A stretch of 64,000 nucleotides of DNA from positions 170,871 through 234,870 of the forward strand of contig JAPXFQ010002825.1 in assembly GCA_028564705.1 (NCBI GenBank), written 5' to 3'. The stretch comes from Apricaphanius iberus. Taxonomy: Eukaryota; Chordata; Actinopteri; Cyprinodontiformes; Aphaniidae. The notes beneath the pieces are model-generated. The model saw only the letters and a program-made list of their open reading frames with translations, was not told the origin of the DNA and made no database searches. The stretch's first letter is position 1. Each line of letters begins with the position of its first letter. The position numbers were made by a program, and so were the translations under genes. Positions 1-8,827 of this stretch are shown in pieces.

Positions 1-701
1 AGTGGCTGTATTGAATACCTGGTCATTACGTACTGTCATGTGACTTCAACCCGTTCGGGCTGAAACAAGGGAATGGTGTTGCCAACGTAGCAACTGTGTT
101 GCTATATTTAGCGAGTGGTCAGACCCCTTCTAGCGACTCTTTAAAAAAAGTGACTAGCGATAAATCTTGTGACTTTTTAGTGTTATTGGAGACCTTTGGA
201 AACTCCGATGTAAAGCACACATCATTGTTACTGTTGTCAGCGAGCAGCAGTGTTGCTAACTTAGGGACTTTGTTGCTATTTCTAAAGACTTTTGAGACGC
301 CCTTAGCAAAACATTTTTTATAAGAAGCAACATTTCTGACCACCCTTAGCTACTTTCTGTGAAACTTTTTTGGCCATGTTTGTTTCATTTAGCTGGGCAC
401 TTGATACCCGCCCCAAAACACAATGCTGACAAACGATTGCCCGGTCAAATATGGGTCAGAGGTCGAGCGGTTTAGATTGGAGCGGTACAAGATGGATTCT
501 CCTGAGTTTGGAAAACTCCAAATTTCACGAAAATCCATCTTGCAGAGCAAGGTTACTAGCATTCAGCAAATAAAAATAATTCTTAGTTCTAACTAACCAA
601 AAAAAAGAGAAGTTTGATCTTATTTAAATTCAGACAGTGAGAAGAAAAACTTGTCTTTATTTGGTGTATAAAAACTTCTTGTTTCAACTGTCGATCCAGC
701 A
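1..701. other. Left-edge non-coding DNA
   Basis: No reading frame here has protein character. Around 90-350 the words 'gcgactt' and 'agcgac' recur with runs of T, which suggests a decayed interspersed repeat, but I see no terminal repeats or target-site duplication. If the tweety exon at 3415-3540 is real, this stretch lies in its first intron. Confidence 0.4.
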
Positions 702-1548
702 TTAACCCTTTAACACCGAACGTGGCGTCGATGACCGTTTCTGAATGCGCTTTGAATTACCGTAATTGCGCAATGGTTTGTGCTATCAGAAAGAATTAAA
801 CATGTTTGAAAGAAAAAACCTTGCGCTTTTAAGTCTGCCTAGTGTTATTACGGTAGTTTACCTTGCGCGGATGCAGGAAGCCGCCAAATCTGCTTTTTTG
901 TTCTCTCCCTCCCGCGCACACAGGCAGAGAGAGGAAAAAAACAGAGAGCCGAAACTGACTGCAGCGCTGGAGATCATGTCTGAAAAACAACCTTACCTGA
1001 TTACAAAATCACCAAAGAGGTACCTGGTTGGTTTTGAGTTTGAAGGAGAAGCTGAAGCTGCAATTTCTTGTGAAAAAAGGTAACATTTGACTGATTGAAT
1101 ATTATTTTGATTTGAATTTCAGGATCAATGAAGCTTGCTAGTACATAGAAAATGTCTGGGTTTTCTTGTTTTTATTATGTTTGAAAATTTGTAAAACTTA
1201 CATGCAACTTTATTTTTAATGTTTTATCTGAGCTTTTGTGCACTACACAGATGTCATGTTTTACTACAGTTTACCACTCTGCATGCATGTCTCTATAGTT
1301 TATCATGCATTTTCTGTGTAATTTAGTGTGGGTATGACACTAGCTGATGTCTTGTTTTTCTTTTTTCACTACTTTTAGAGTCTTTTGAAATGAAGACCAG
1401 CTGGTCTGCTGTGGAGGAGCTGGGAGAAAGAAGATGAGCTTCAGGGCCTACCACAAGAGCTGTAGGAATGATAGGGGTTCTGATCATGTTGCGAGGGACC
1501 ACAGCTATTCACCACATCATCACAGCAGAACCAGATCAGGTTCTATAC

Positions 1549-2457
1549 CAGGGGTCTCCAAGGCTGGTTCCCTGCCAGTTTTGGGTGTGTTTCTGCTCCT
1601 ACACAGCTGAGTCAAATTGTCCAACTTCCCCTCATCATGGTAAAGTTCTGCAGAGGCCTGCTAATGAGGAATCATTGATTCTGGTGTGTTGAACCAGGGA
1701 AAGAACTACAAAAATGCAGGCTAGTGGCCCTTCAGGCCTGGGGTGTTTCTCAATGCCCATGAACCTCGCTTTGATTCCTTGGTCCCGCCCCGGTTGCGTA
1801 GGAGATACGTCATCAGGGACTGCCAAGGCATGTTCCAATGTTCATGTTGTACCGAGGAATCTGTCCTCCGTTTGTTAGCCGTTTAGCTAACTAAACAAGG
1901 ATACATCAGACGTGCCTCCATGCCTTCTCTCGGTCAAAAATTTCCCAGAATACAGCGCGGTAGGAGCCGCCAGCAGCTACTTCGAAGGTACATTTTTATT
2001 TTAAATGTAAGTAAACTAATTTCAACCATCGGGCTTATATCTAAAATGTTGGTTTTATTTTTTTAAATATTATTTATTAGATCCAAAGCAGTTATATATG
2101 GTTGGTTAGTTGCTTAGTAGTTGCAGCTTCAGTGGCTACCAGGTACTAATTCGTTTGCACATTTGTTTTAACTGACATACAGTATACAAAAAAAAAAACA
2201 GTAAAACGGTCGTTACACATTTCCAGTTCCATGGATGAAGTAATTTTCTATGCTACATTGCTATTACGATGGGCGGGACGTAAACAGAGCATGTAAGCCG
2301 GCAGCCGGGGTCACATAAGGCAAGTCTGTTCCAAACCGTTTTTTGGACCAAGGAAGGACAGTGTCCTCGGAAGCAAGGCGCCTCGCCTACCCAGGCAGTG
2401 CCTCAGTAGGCGAGGCTCCTTGACATTGAGAAACACCCCTGGATTTGAGGATCCCTG
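1549..2457. mobile_element. hAT-type MITE, split by a second MITE
   Basis: Termini CAGGGGTCTCC at the left and GGATCCCTG at the right are imperfect inverted repeats of a kind common in fish hAT MITEs. The flanking 8-mers ttctatac (1541-1548) and atctattc (2458-2465) match at 6 of 8 positions, as expected for an aged hAT target-site duplication. The own sequence of the element is about 211 bp once the insertion at 1741-2438 is removed. The unoccupied target is preserved next door: the second internal repeat of the host element reads ttctatactgttgaaatt without interruption from 2829. Confidence 0.75.
1741..2438. mobile_element. MITE nested in hAT MITE (possibly PIF/Harbinger)
   Basis: The ends are perfect 15-bp inverted repeats: GGGTGTTTCTCAATG at 1741-1755 and CATTGAGAAACACCC at 2424-2438. 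The triplet CTG lies on both sides, and a 3-bp target-site duplication is typical of PIF/Harbinger elements. Removing the insert restores a continuous hAT MITE sequence (caggcctg joined to gatttgagg). No transposase is encoded. A different superfamily with a short duplication cannot be excluded. Confidence 0.65.
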
Positions 2458-2458
2458 A

Positions 2459-3120
2459 TCTATTCTGTTGAAATTGTTAATTCATGATGAAAAACCTGTA
2501 CTCCATGTTAATCAGCACTGTTTTGTTTTCACTAAAACTAGAATCTAATTCCGATTTTGGGTTTGTCTTCATTTCAAACTGCTTTTACACTGGTTTAGTA
2601 TACAGTATATTGTAAAATAACACCAGATACTGAAAGTCCAAAGTGTTCAGAAAACATTTAGCCAAAGCATTTCCTATTTTTAAAATAGGAATTTTTTTTA
2701 TTTTTAAAATATTTTATAGTTAAAAAATTAGAAAAATGCCAGGCGGACATTTTGAGGTTTAGTTTTTTTTTGTTGGCCTTTTTATTTTGCACAAGTAAGA
2801 GAAAAGGAAAAGATAACTTGTAAATATATTCTATACTGTTGAAATTATTAATTCATAAAGAAAAACCAGTTCATGTTCATCTGCAGTGTTTTCTTTTCAC
2901 TAAAACTATAAAATCTAATTCCAATTTTGTTTTTTTCTTCATTTCAAACTGTTTTTACACTGGCTTAGTATACAGTATATTGTAAAATAATGCCAGATAT
3001 TGAAAGTACAAAGTGTTCTGGAAAAATGATGCAAAGCATTTTCCTATATGACATTTTCTGCCCATTTTATTGTTAAAAAACAAAAAAAATTGCCCGGCGG
3101 AGATTTTGAGGCTTAGGTGT
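2459..3120. repeat. Two diverged direct repeats inside the piggyBac-like element
   Basis: About 300 bp from 2459 is repeated from 2829, offset roughly 370 bp. Both copies contain ctgttgaaatt, ttttcactaaaact, tagtatacagtatattgtaaaata and end with a ggcgg-attttgagg block. Only the second copy runs into the terminal repeat at 3127. The copies differ by many substitutions and small indels, so the duplication is old. Confidence 0.8.
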
Positions 3121-3414
3121 TAAAGGGATGTAACCAATCTATTAATAAAGCAATCGTTTTACACTTATTTATCCGAAGGGTTGAGTGGTAATAGCTTTTT
3201 GTATTCATTTAAGTAAAGTTCATTCTTTTTCTTTTACACAGCTGTGATGAATGTAAATGTAACCCATAATCCTATAGCTGAGAAGACCTACCAAACCACT
3301 TAACCAGTCTGCTGTAAAATTGCAGCGTGTGCATATGATAAGAGACAGGATATGTGATGCAGTGAAGAGTGTCACAAATCTAGAGTGGAAGATTCTCTTG
3401 TGTTTTCTTCTCAC

Positions 3415-3540
3415 CTTGTGATACTCTGAGTCCTCCGGTCTGAAGTCACTGTTCACCAGATGAAATTCCAGGTTGAAATGAGGTAACCGGTGAAGCAGAT
3501 TCACCCACCAAGGTGAAAGGTAGTTCACCACAATCGCCAT
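3415..3540 (-). CDS. ttyh3: Tweety homolog 3-like protein, first coding exon
   Basis: Read on the minus strand, 42 codons start with MAIVVNY and include SPWWVNLLHRLPHF and the block SDFRPEDSEYHK. From family knowledge this is the extracellular N-terminus of tweety proteins, five-pass membrane proteins reported as volume-regulated anion channels or lipid-handling proteins. The LLHRLPHF and FRPED words favour TTYH3 over TTYH1 and TTYH2. The exon ends in phase 0 at AAG followed by GTGAG, a strong donor, at the position where the family's first coding exon ends. I chose the ATG at 3540. In-frame ATGs at 3546 and 3573 would add residues without tweety character. The next exon would begin the first membrane segment, but it is not in the window, so the gene continues beyond the left edge. 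HK in place of the usual QQ at the exon end is a minor oddity. An isolated exon from a decayed paralogue cannot be excluded. Confidence 0.82.
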
Positions 3541-4085
3541 CGTCATGCAGCAGCTTGTAGATTTCGACTTCACTCTGTAGCCTGATTCTTCACACTGGAG
3601 ACACTGGAGAGAAATTCACAGTTGACACAGCCACAAGGAAATAGTTATTGTATTTCCAAGAAATGTATGATATAAATTTAGTTGCTAAATCTTCTAAAGG
3701 CAAAAATCAGACATAACATTATGACCCTCATGCTTAACAGTGTTAGTCCTAATGTTAGTTTATAACTAACATTTACAACTACTTCAAAAACCAACGTTGT
3801 CGGCAACCAATATAAAAATCTGTTACTTTTTTTAAAGCTTTCTGCTCTTGGCAGCATTTTCGCAAAAAAATTTTTTAGATTGTCTTACAATCTTAGGTGG
3901 CTTTGGGTAGGAAGGATCTCCAGTATCAGGCTGTATTACAGCAGGTTTGAAGGAGCTTCCAACTGAGGGCACTTGAGTTACTTGTAGTGATAGTGATAGC
4001 TATAAAATTAACAACTGTAATGATGATTTCATTACCCTTAGCACACAGATGTCGTGTTTGCAGTTAAAAATGTTAATATTTTATT
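3541..4085. other. Probable 5' UTR and upstream region of tweety exon; nothing further seen
   Basis: On the minus strand this lies directly upstream of the tweety start codon and may contain its 5' untranslated sequence. I see no TATA element, CpG-rich stretch or upstream splice site that I can defend. Beyond about 3650 the sequence is AT-rich and featureless. Confidence 0.35.
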
Positions 4086-4230
4086 TAGGGGTGTCAGGAT
4101 CTTGATTTTATATTGAAATCGATCGAAATTACATTATGACCTTGCACATTGAAATCCAAAAGAGGATCGCAATCACCTCCAGCCAGCCGAGTCGCCAGAC
4201 AGATTTCACTGGGGCACGTGCCCCAGCATT
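4086..4230. mobile_element. hAT-type terminus with GC-rich palindrome
   Basis: TAGGGGTGTCAGGATC is a hAT-style terminus. Its mirror image, TGACACCCCTA, occurs at 13117-13127. At 4209-4226 there is a perfect 18-bp palindrome, ctggggcacgtgccccag, and GTGCCCCAG is repeated just after it. I cannot see a flanking 8-bp duplication matching the far end, so this may be one end of a large element or a separate fragment. Confidence 0.45.
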
Positions 4231-4449
4231 GATCTGCAGTGCCCCAGCAAAAATTCCACCAATGGAAAAAAAACAAATAAGTAAATGACTTCAGAGTTTT
4301 AAATCTACATAGCATAGACTGCAGCGCACATATAGTATGGTAATTCATTGCTACTATGTTTACTCCACGTAAACAATGTGCATAGTAATTTATTAATGTG
4401 TACTCTCCCAATTCATGGGAGACTTCAACTTCAAGTGGAGAGATCACGC

Positions 4450-4451
4450 AG

Positions 4452-4482
<31 letters not shown>

Positions 4483-4483
4483 C
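4450..4483. repeat. (GA)n microsatellite
   Basis: A run of GA dinucleotides interrupted once by a C. The overlapping minus-strand frame owes its leucine/serine-rich stretch to this repeat and is not a gene. Confidence 0.9.
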
Positions 4484-5307
4484 ACAGCACGGCAGGCACA
4501 CAAGAACGCAGAAAACAAGTCTGTGAGGTTTATGCAGCATGTAGGCCAGAATATTTATGTACATTTATTGTGCATTTTCCAAGTTGCCTTGTGCATGTGC
4601 AATTGCATTTTTTTGGATTGATTGTAAAGGATGTTTTTTTTTAAAGACAGTAGGCTTAGGCATAGTCTATTATCCAATCAATATAAATGACAACTTAAAA
4701 AACAAATCATACTAACTGATTAATTGTTATGCTGATAAATACATTAAAATGAAAAATAAAAAATGCCATGATAGGTTTTTGGCTGTTGAAATTTTATATT
4801 TTAGAGAAATAGCCCATACATTTTAAGTGAACTTTGCATTACATTTCTTAGTGTGGTTTCATTGTTGTTCAGACAAAGTCATGCAATCCAATTTAATTAA
4901 TCATTTGTCATCCCTCTACTGAATCTGTATTTAAATGAGTAGATGAACAACTTTAAAGGTGTTTGGGGTTCATCTGCAATATCTCCATCAAGTCACTTTA
5001 CAAAGAAAATATTGAAAATACATTGTTGAAACTTCAACAATCGACCTCATGTTTTTAGTAACATCATGTGTTAGATCACACTGCATCTTGTTAACACAAG
5101 TGGTATGTACTTTATTTCCTTTTTTATGTGGATGCTCAGCATTGCAGCTTTTTGTAGCCTAATGTACAGCACTGATGCATTAATGTGTTTATTGTGAAAG
5201 CTTTTCAAGTTTAACGTGTGACTATTCTAGATGAGCCCCTCACTAAATGCACCACACCTCCCGGCAAGTTGGACGGCTCGGCCCATGATAAATTACGCCC
5301 TGTAGCC
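4484..5307. other. AT-rich spacer, nothing recognised
   Basis: No coding, RNA or repeat signature that I can support. Confidence 0.3.
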
Positions 5308-6099
5308 TTATTCTGCGTTCAGACCGCAACCGTTGAATGCGTTGCTCGACGCATGACGTTTGACGCATGTCCTAAAAAAGCATGCAACGCTTGCCTCAGA
5401 GGAAAAACACAACGCATGTGCGGGGCTTCTTCTGTTGCCATACGTTCTGAACTATGGTGGATAGTATTGAGAGAGTGGCTTGGCTGTATTTGCTAAATAA
5501 AGCTAGACGTCGACTTCGGCTACATCAACGCCATTTGTGGGTACACCCCATTATTCAGATGCGTTCTGAGTTTGGGGAGTTTAACCATTTGCTCCAGGAG
5601 CTACGTATGGATGAGGTTCACTTTCAGTGCTACTTCCATCTGTCCTGCGCCTAATTTTACGACCTCCAAGGCCGCATGGGAGCTCAAATCACCTACCAGG
5701 ACACCAACTAAAGGTGCTCTATTCCTCCTTAGGAGCACCTGTCCATCTGTCCTCGGTAAGTGTTATTTCTGGTTTTTGAAATCTGCGTTTGTTGAAAATG
5801 TTTTTCACTGGTCCCGCGCTTCATTCAAAATATGTGTATAGTGACATCACTACAATGAGAGGAACTGATTGGTTGCTGCACTGCGTTGATTGCGTGGGGT
5901 CCGTCAAAAGTTCAGCTTGCTGAACTTCAGCGTTGCGTTGCTGCGTTGCCGTATGAAACACAACTAAAGTTGACGGAGCCAACATACACAGTGCACCGCA
6001 GAGCACCTGACGGACCTCTGACATACTCGACCATAGACTTTAAATGTAATCTTGCCGCAACTGACGCTGCTGTTTGGGGAGGTGTGAACGCAGCATAAG
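5308..6099 (+). mobile_element. PIF/Harbinger non-autonomous element, copy 1
   Basis: The left end TTATTCTGCGTTCAGACC and the reverse complement of the right end, TTATGCTGCGTTCACACC, match at 16 of 18 positions, giving a terminal inverted repeat. Inside is the first exon of a Harbinger-type transposase (5454-5757), then a consensus-like splice donor (CGGTAAGTG), but no catalytic DDE exons. The element is therefore an internally deleted derivative. A second copy lies at about 22503-22997. No clear 3-bp target duplication could be fixed because the palindromic TTA/TAA extends into the ends. Confidence 0.75.
5454..5757 (+). pseudogene. HARBI1-like transposase, first exon (nonfunctional)
   Basis: The frame starts at ATG 5454 and contains HLWVHPIIQMRSEFGEF, LLQELRMDEVHFQCYFHLS and, after a stop, QITYQDTN followed by EHLSIC. 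This order (W-V-H-P, GEF, VQEL/LQEL, YFR/YFH, ERLSI) is the N-terminal region of Harbinger transposases, which bind DNA together with a Myb-like partner. Stop codons fall after the FHLSCA, QDTN and IPP words. The homologous fragment at about 22,560-22,835 has the first and third of these at the same places, so the source copy was already dead. The exon ends at a GTAAGT donor with no partner exon visible downstream. Confidence 0.8.
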
Positions 6100-6221
6100 T
6101 GTCCCTTATTTTAATTTATGAAAGGTGGTAGCCCTAGAGAGAAGTGAAATCCTAGTTAGCTAGGCAACATAAATCTGTCTTAAGTTAAGACTAAGTTAGG
6201 TAACGTTATTCCTTGTATTAA

Positions 6222-6223
<2 letters not shown>
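6100..6223. other. Short spacer
   Basis: No feature seen between the Harbinger right end and the TA repeat. Confidence 0.3.

Positions 6224-6284
<61 letters not shown>
6224..6284. repeat. (TA)n microsatellite
   Basis: An uninterrupted AT dinucleotide run of about 60 bp. It is likely polymorphic and a possible site of assembly-length error. Confidence 0.97.
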
Positions 6285-6287
<3 letters not shown>

Positions 6288-6865
6288 CATGTCTGTCCAG
6301 ACAAAGTGTAACAACAGAGTGCTGGAAGAGGTGAGGGAGAGATAAAAGTTGAAGAGCAAGAGCAGTGGTCAGTTGAATCATGTTTTGTGTTTGTTTGTTT
6401 TTTTCCCTCTGAGTCATTTGATTTTGAATATCAATGGCAGAAATACAAAACCTCCCAACTAAGGAAAAACAACAAAAAAAACTGTCAGTTTCTTACAGAA
6501 TGCTTTTGGTCAGGTAACTTTTTGTCACAAGGAAGGGTGGGAAAACTTTATAAACGGAGCAGCTTTCACTATTATTATAATCACATGAGAAAACTGAAGA
6601 CAATAGAAAATGCAGATTGGAGACTCTGAGCTATGTACATATTTGTACAGCAATACAGCAATAAACAGTACATGTTGCTTTCAGACTAAGTGCAGCAGAG
6701 TGAAGAGAAGGAGGGATGGAAGTTGATGAGTCTCAGAGAGAGATGACACAGAGAGTTTACACAGAGAGGTGATAGTGTAAACTACCCCACCAGCAGATTT
6801 GATCAATGTTAGTTGTAAAGGTTATCTGAGACGAAAGTGCAAAAGTAGGCCAAATAGAGTATCTT
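6285..6865. other. Spacer without recognised features
   Basis: Open frames here have no recognisable motif. Confidence 0.3.
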
Positions 6866-7390
6866 TAGGGATAGACCGATATATCGGGCCGATATTACGT
6901 TTTTTACGTGAATTGGCATCGGCCGATAAGCAGCTGCTGGGTTCGCCGATAGTTTTTTCCCAGCATTATTGCACAGTGTTCACTATATTATGCTCCTTAC
7001 TTGTTTCTACTGTGTGCAATAGTGTAATTATTTCATGTATGCTTAAGTATTTATCATTAGAATTTAAATTACTCCGTTTTTTAGCATTGAATTCTTTTAT
7101 TTGTTCTACCTCAAATGTTTTTAAATTTGTTAAATATTGTTTATCTACTTGTTCTTACTTGTTCGACCTGAACTATGTTTACTATTAATTAAATGTTGTT
7201 TTAAAGTTCAATAAATGTTATATTGGGACTTGAAACATTTGTTATCATCATTGTTTTTGTGATGTAAATTAATTTAGCAGAATCAGTATTGGCTACAAAT
7301 ATCGGCTTAAGAAAAACGGCATCCCGTATCAGTCATCAGCTAAGGCTGATGAAGAAAATCAGTATCAGCATTGGCACAAGAAAATCCCTA
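6866..7390. mobile_element. hAT-like MITE with CGATATATCGG-rich ends
   Basis: The left end TAGGGATAGACCGATATATCGG and the right end ATCCCTA share a 7-bp inverted terminus. Words such as GGCCGATA and ATCGGC recur near both ends. Flanking 8-mers agtatctt and attatcgg match at only 5 of 8 positions, so the duplication is weak support. A related CGATAT-rich block lies at 58052-58750. No transposase is encoded. Confidence 0.5.
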
Positions 7391-8827
7391 ATTATCGGTT
7401 AATCAAAGATCTGGACAACATAGTCTGATTTGACTGTAGTTTTTCTACCTAACTACAAAGAGTCACTAGCAATGGCCGCTGGCTGCTCTGCTTTGTGACC
7501 GCATACCATGGAGGCCGCCATTGCTCCTCCATTGCTGTAGTACCTCCATTTGGCCGCTAGGCCCCCATTGAAAAGCATTGGATTTAATTTAATAATTTAA
7601 TAAAACAGTTATAAATATAGATTAATGTGTAACATTTCTGAAAAAACGCACTTGCGGCACGCTGGGTAATCGGCCACCGCTTCATACTGAAGCAGCTGTC
7701 AGCAATTACAATAAGCAGGAGAAAACGTGACCAGCACTACTCATGAATCCGTCATTCTTCTTTAGCTCCAAGAGGTAAGCAATATTATATCTTATTTAAC
7801 AACTAAAGGAGGTTATATTTGATGAATGTCAGTGCATTTTTGGAGTAAACATAGCTACAGTTCTGCATTTTAAGCTAACATCATTATGACCAGTAGCCAT
7901 AAGACATAAGTGAGAATTGAAAGGAAGGAAAAAGCTAATTTCTTCTCTCAAACTGAGAATTATTAATACAACCCTATGAGCATCAGAAATTAATCATAAT
8001 CAAAAAGGGTAACATCAGGTGCAGATTTTGTTTTTCATGTTAATTGGTAGAGCTCACTTATCACCATAAGTGATAATGTTAGCTGTTCTCCCTTCTATTT
8101 TGTTTGGATGACTTGAGGATTGTTTTTAAGCTCAAAATAATATTGTTAGAAAGCCCATGGGTTTTTAGTTCATATCTTATAGTATTTGTTTTCATTCTTT
8201 TCTCTACAAGCTGATATATCGTTATGTTCATGAATGCAACATAGATTTCTATGCTGTTTCAATGCGTAACAGGTGCGATGCAGCGCAGATTAGAACATTT
8301 GTCTGCCTTTTTCCCCTTTTTTAGCTGCAGGAGTTTAGAGAGTTGGTGTTTCACTGTTCATATCGGTTTGTTGTGTAAATGCCAGCAGCTGAGTTTTTAA
8401 GTGTTTCTTTTTTGTATAGTTTTTAAGTATGGTTATTGGTTAATCATATTTGTAGAAGTTTAACTGTTGGAACTCTGTTAAATCTGCTACTCTGAAAATG
8501 AACCTTTTTTAACAAAAAAACAATCCATCCCTCTCCTTTTTAAATTTGAAGGATTCTTTAACCAAAGATGGGTCAGTTGAGTGTTTTATTAACAGAACAA
8601 AAATGAAAAGGGAAACAACCATTAGGTTTAAATGCACACAAGTTGAGATTCTGAACAAACTGAAATCTGTAGAACAATTAAATGTAGCTAAAAAGCCAAT
8701 TGGTGAACCAAAATTAAATGCATATTCAACTTGATGTCAGAACTGTAAATGTAATAACCAATGGCTGTGTGAGTGTTTGAGATGGTAAACAAGTGGATTG
8801 TGTGTGTTTTCTCAGTCAGGTTGACTG
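7391..8827. other. Spacer without recognised genes
   Basis: The region 7480-7700 contains GGCCGC-rich words that may be a decayed repeat. A short lysine-rich frame at 8546-8734 has no recognisable motif and I do not call it a gene. The 3' non-coding end of the neighbouring hAT element may begin in this stretch. Confidence 0.3.

Larger units (their letters stand above)
706..3127. mobile_element. piggyBac-like non-autonomous element with nested insertions
   Basis: The left end reads CCCTTTAACACC directly after a TTAA (702-705). The right end (3116-3127) is its exact 12-bp reverse complement, GGTGTTAAAGGG. TTAA targets and CCC-type termini are typical of piggyBac superfamily elements. The right flank reads ATGTAA rather than TTAA, so the right target copy is diverged or my boundary is slightly off. 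No piggyBac transposase is visible. Inside are a plus-strand open frame (766-1083, unrecognised), two diverged direct repeats (2459-2765 and 2829-3120), and a hAT MITE (1549-2457) that itself contains another MITE. The element lies in what should be intron 1 of the tweety-like gene. Confidence 0.6.

Noticed and set aside
766..1083. 105-codon frame followed by a donor-like GGTAAC and a TTTTAG acceptor at about 1378
   Set aside because: It lies in a non-autonomous transposon, matches no family, and the putative second exon soon meets a stop.
3541..3573. Longer tweety N-terminus from the upstream in-frame ATG at 3573
   Set aside because: The extra residues (MKSKSTSCCMT) do not resemble tweety N-termini, which start just before the PWWV motif.
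4094..4564. 156-codon minus-strand frame with a hydrophobic stretch
   Set aside because: The leucine/serine run is a translation of the (GA)n microsatellite, the rest lies across a transposon end, and no family motif is present.
6196..6417. Frame with alternating Tyr-Ile
   Set aside because: Translation of the (TA)n microsatellite.
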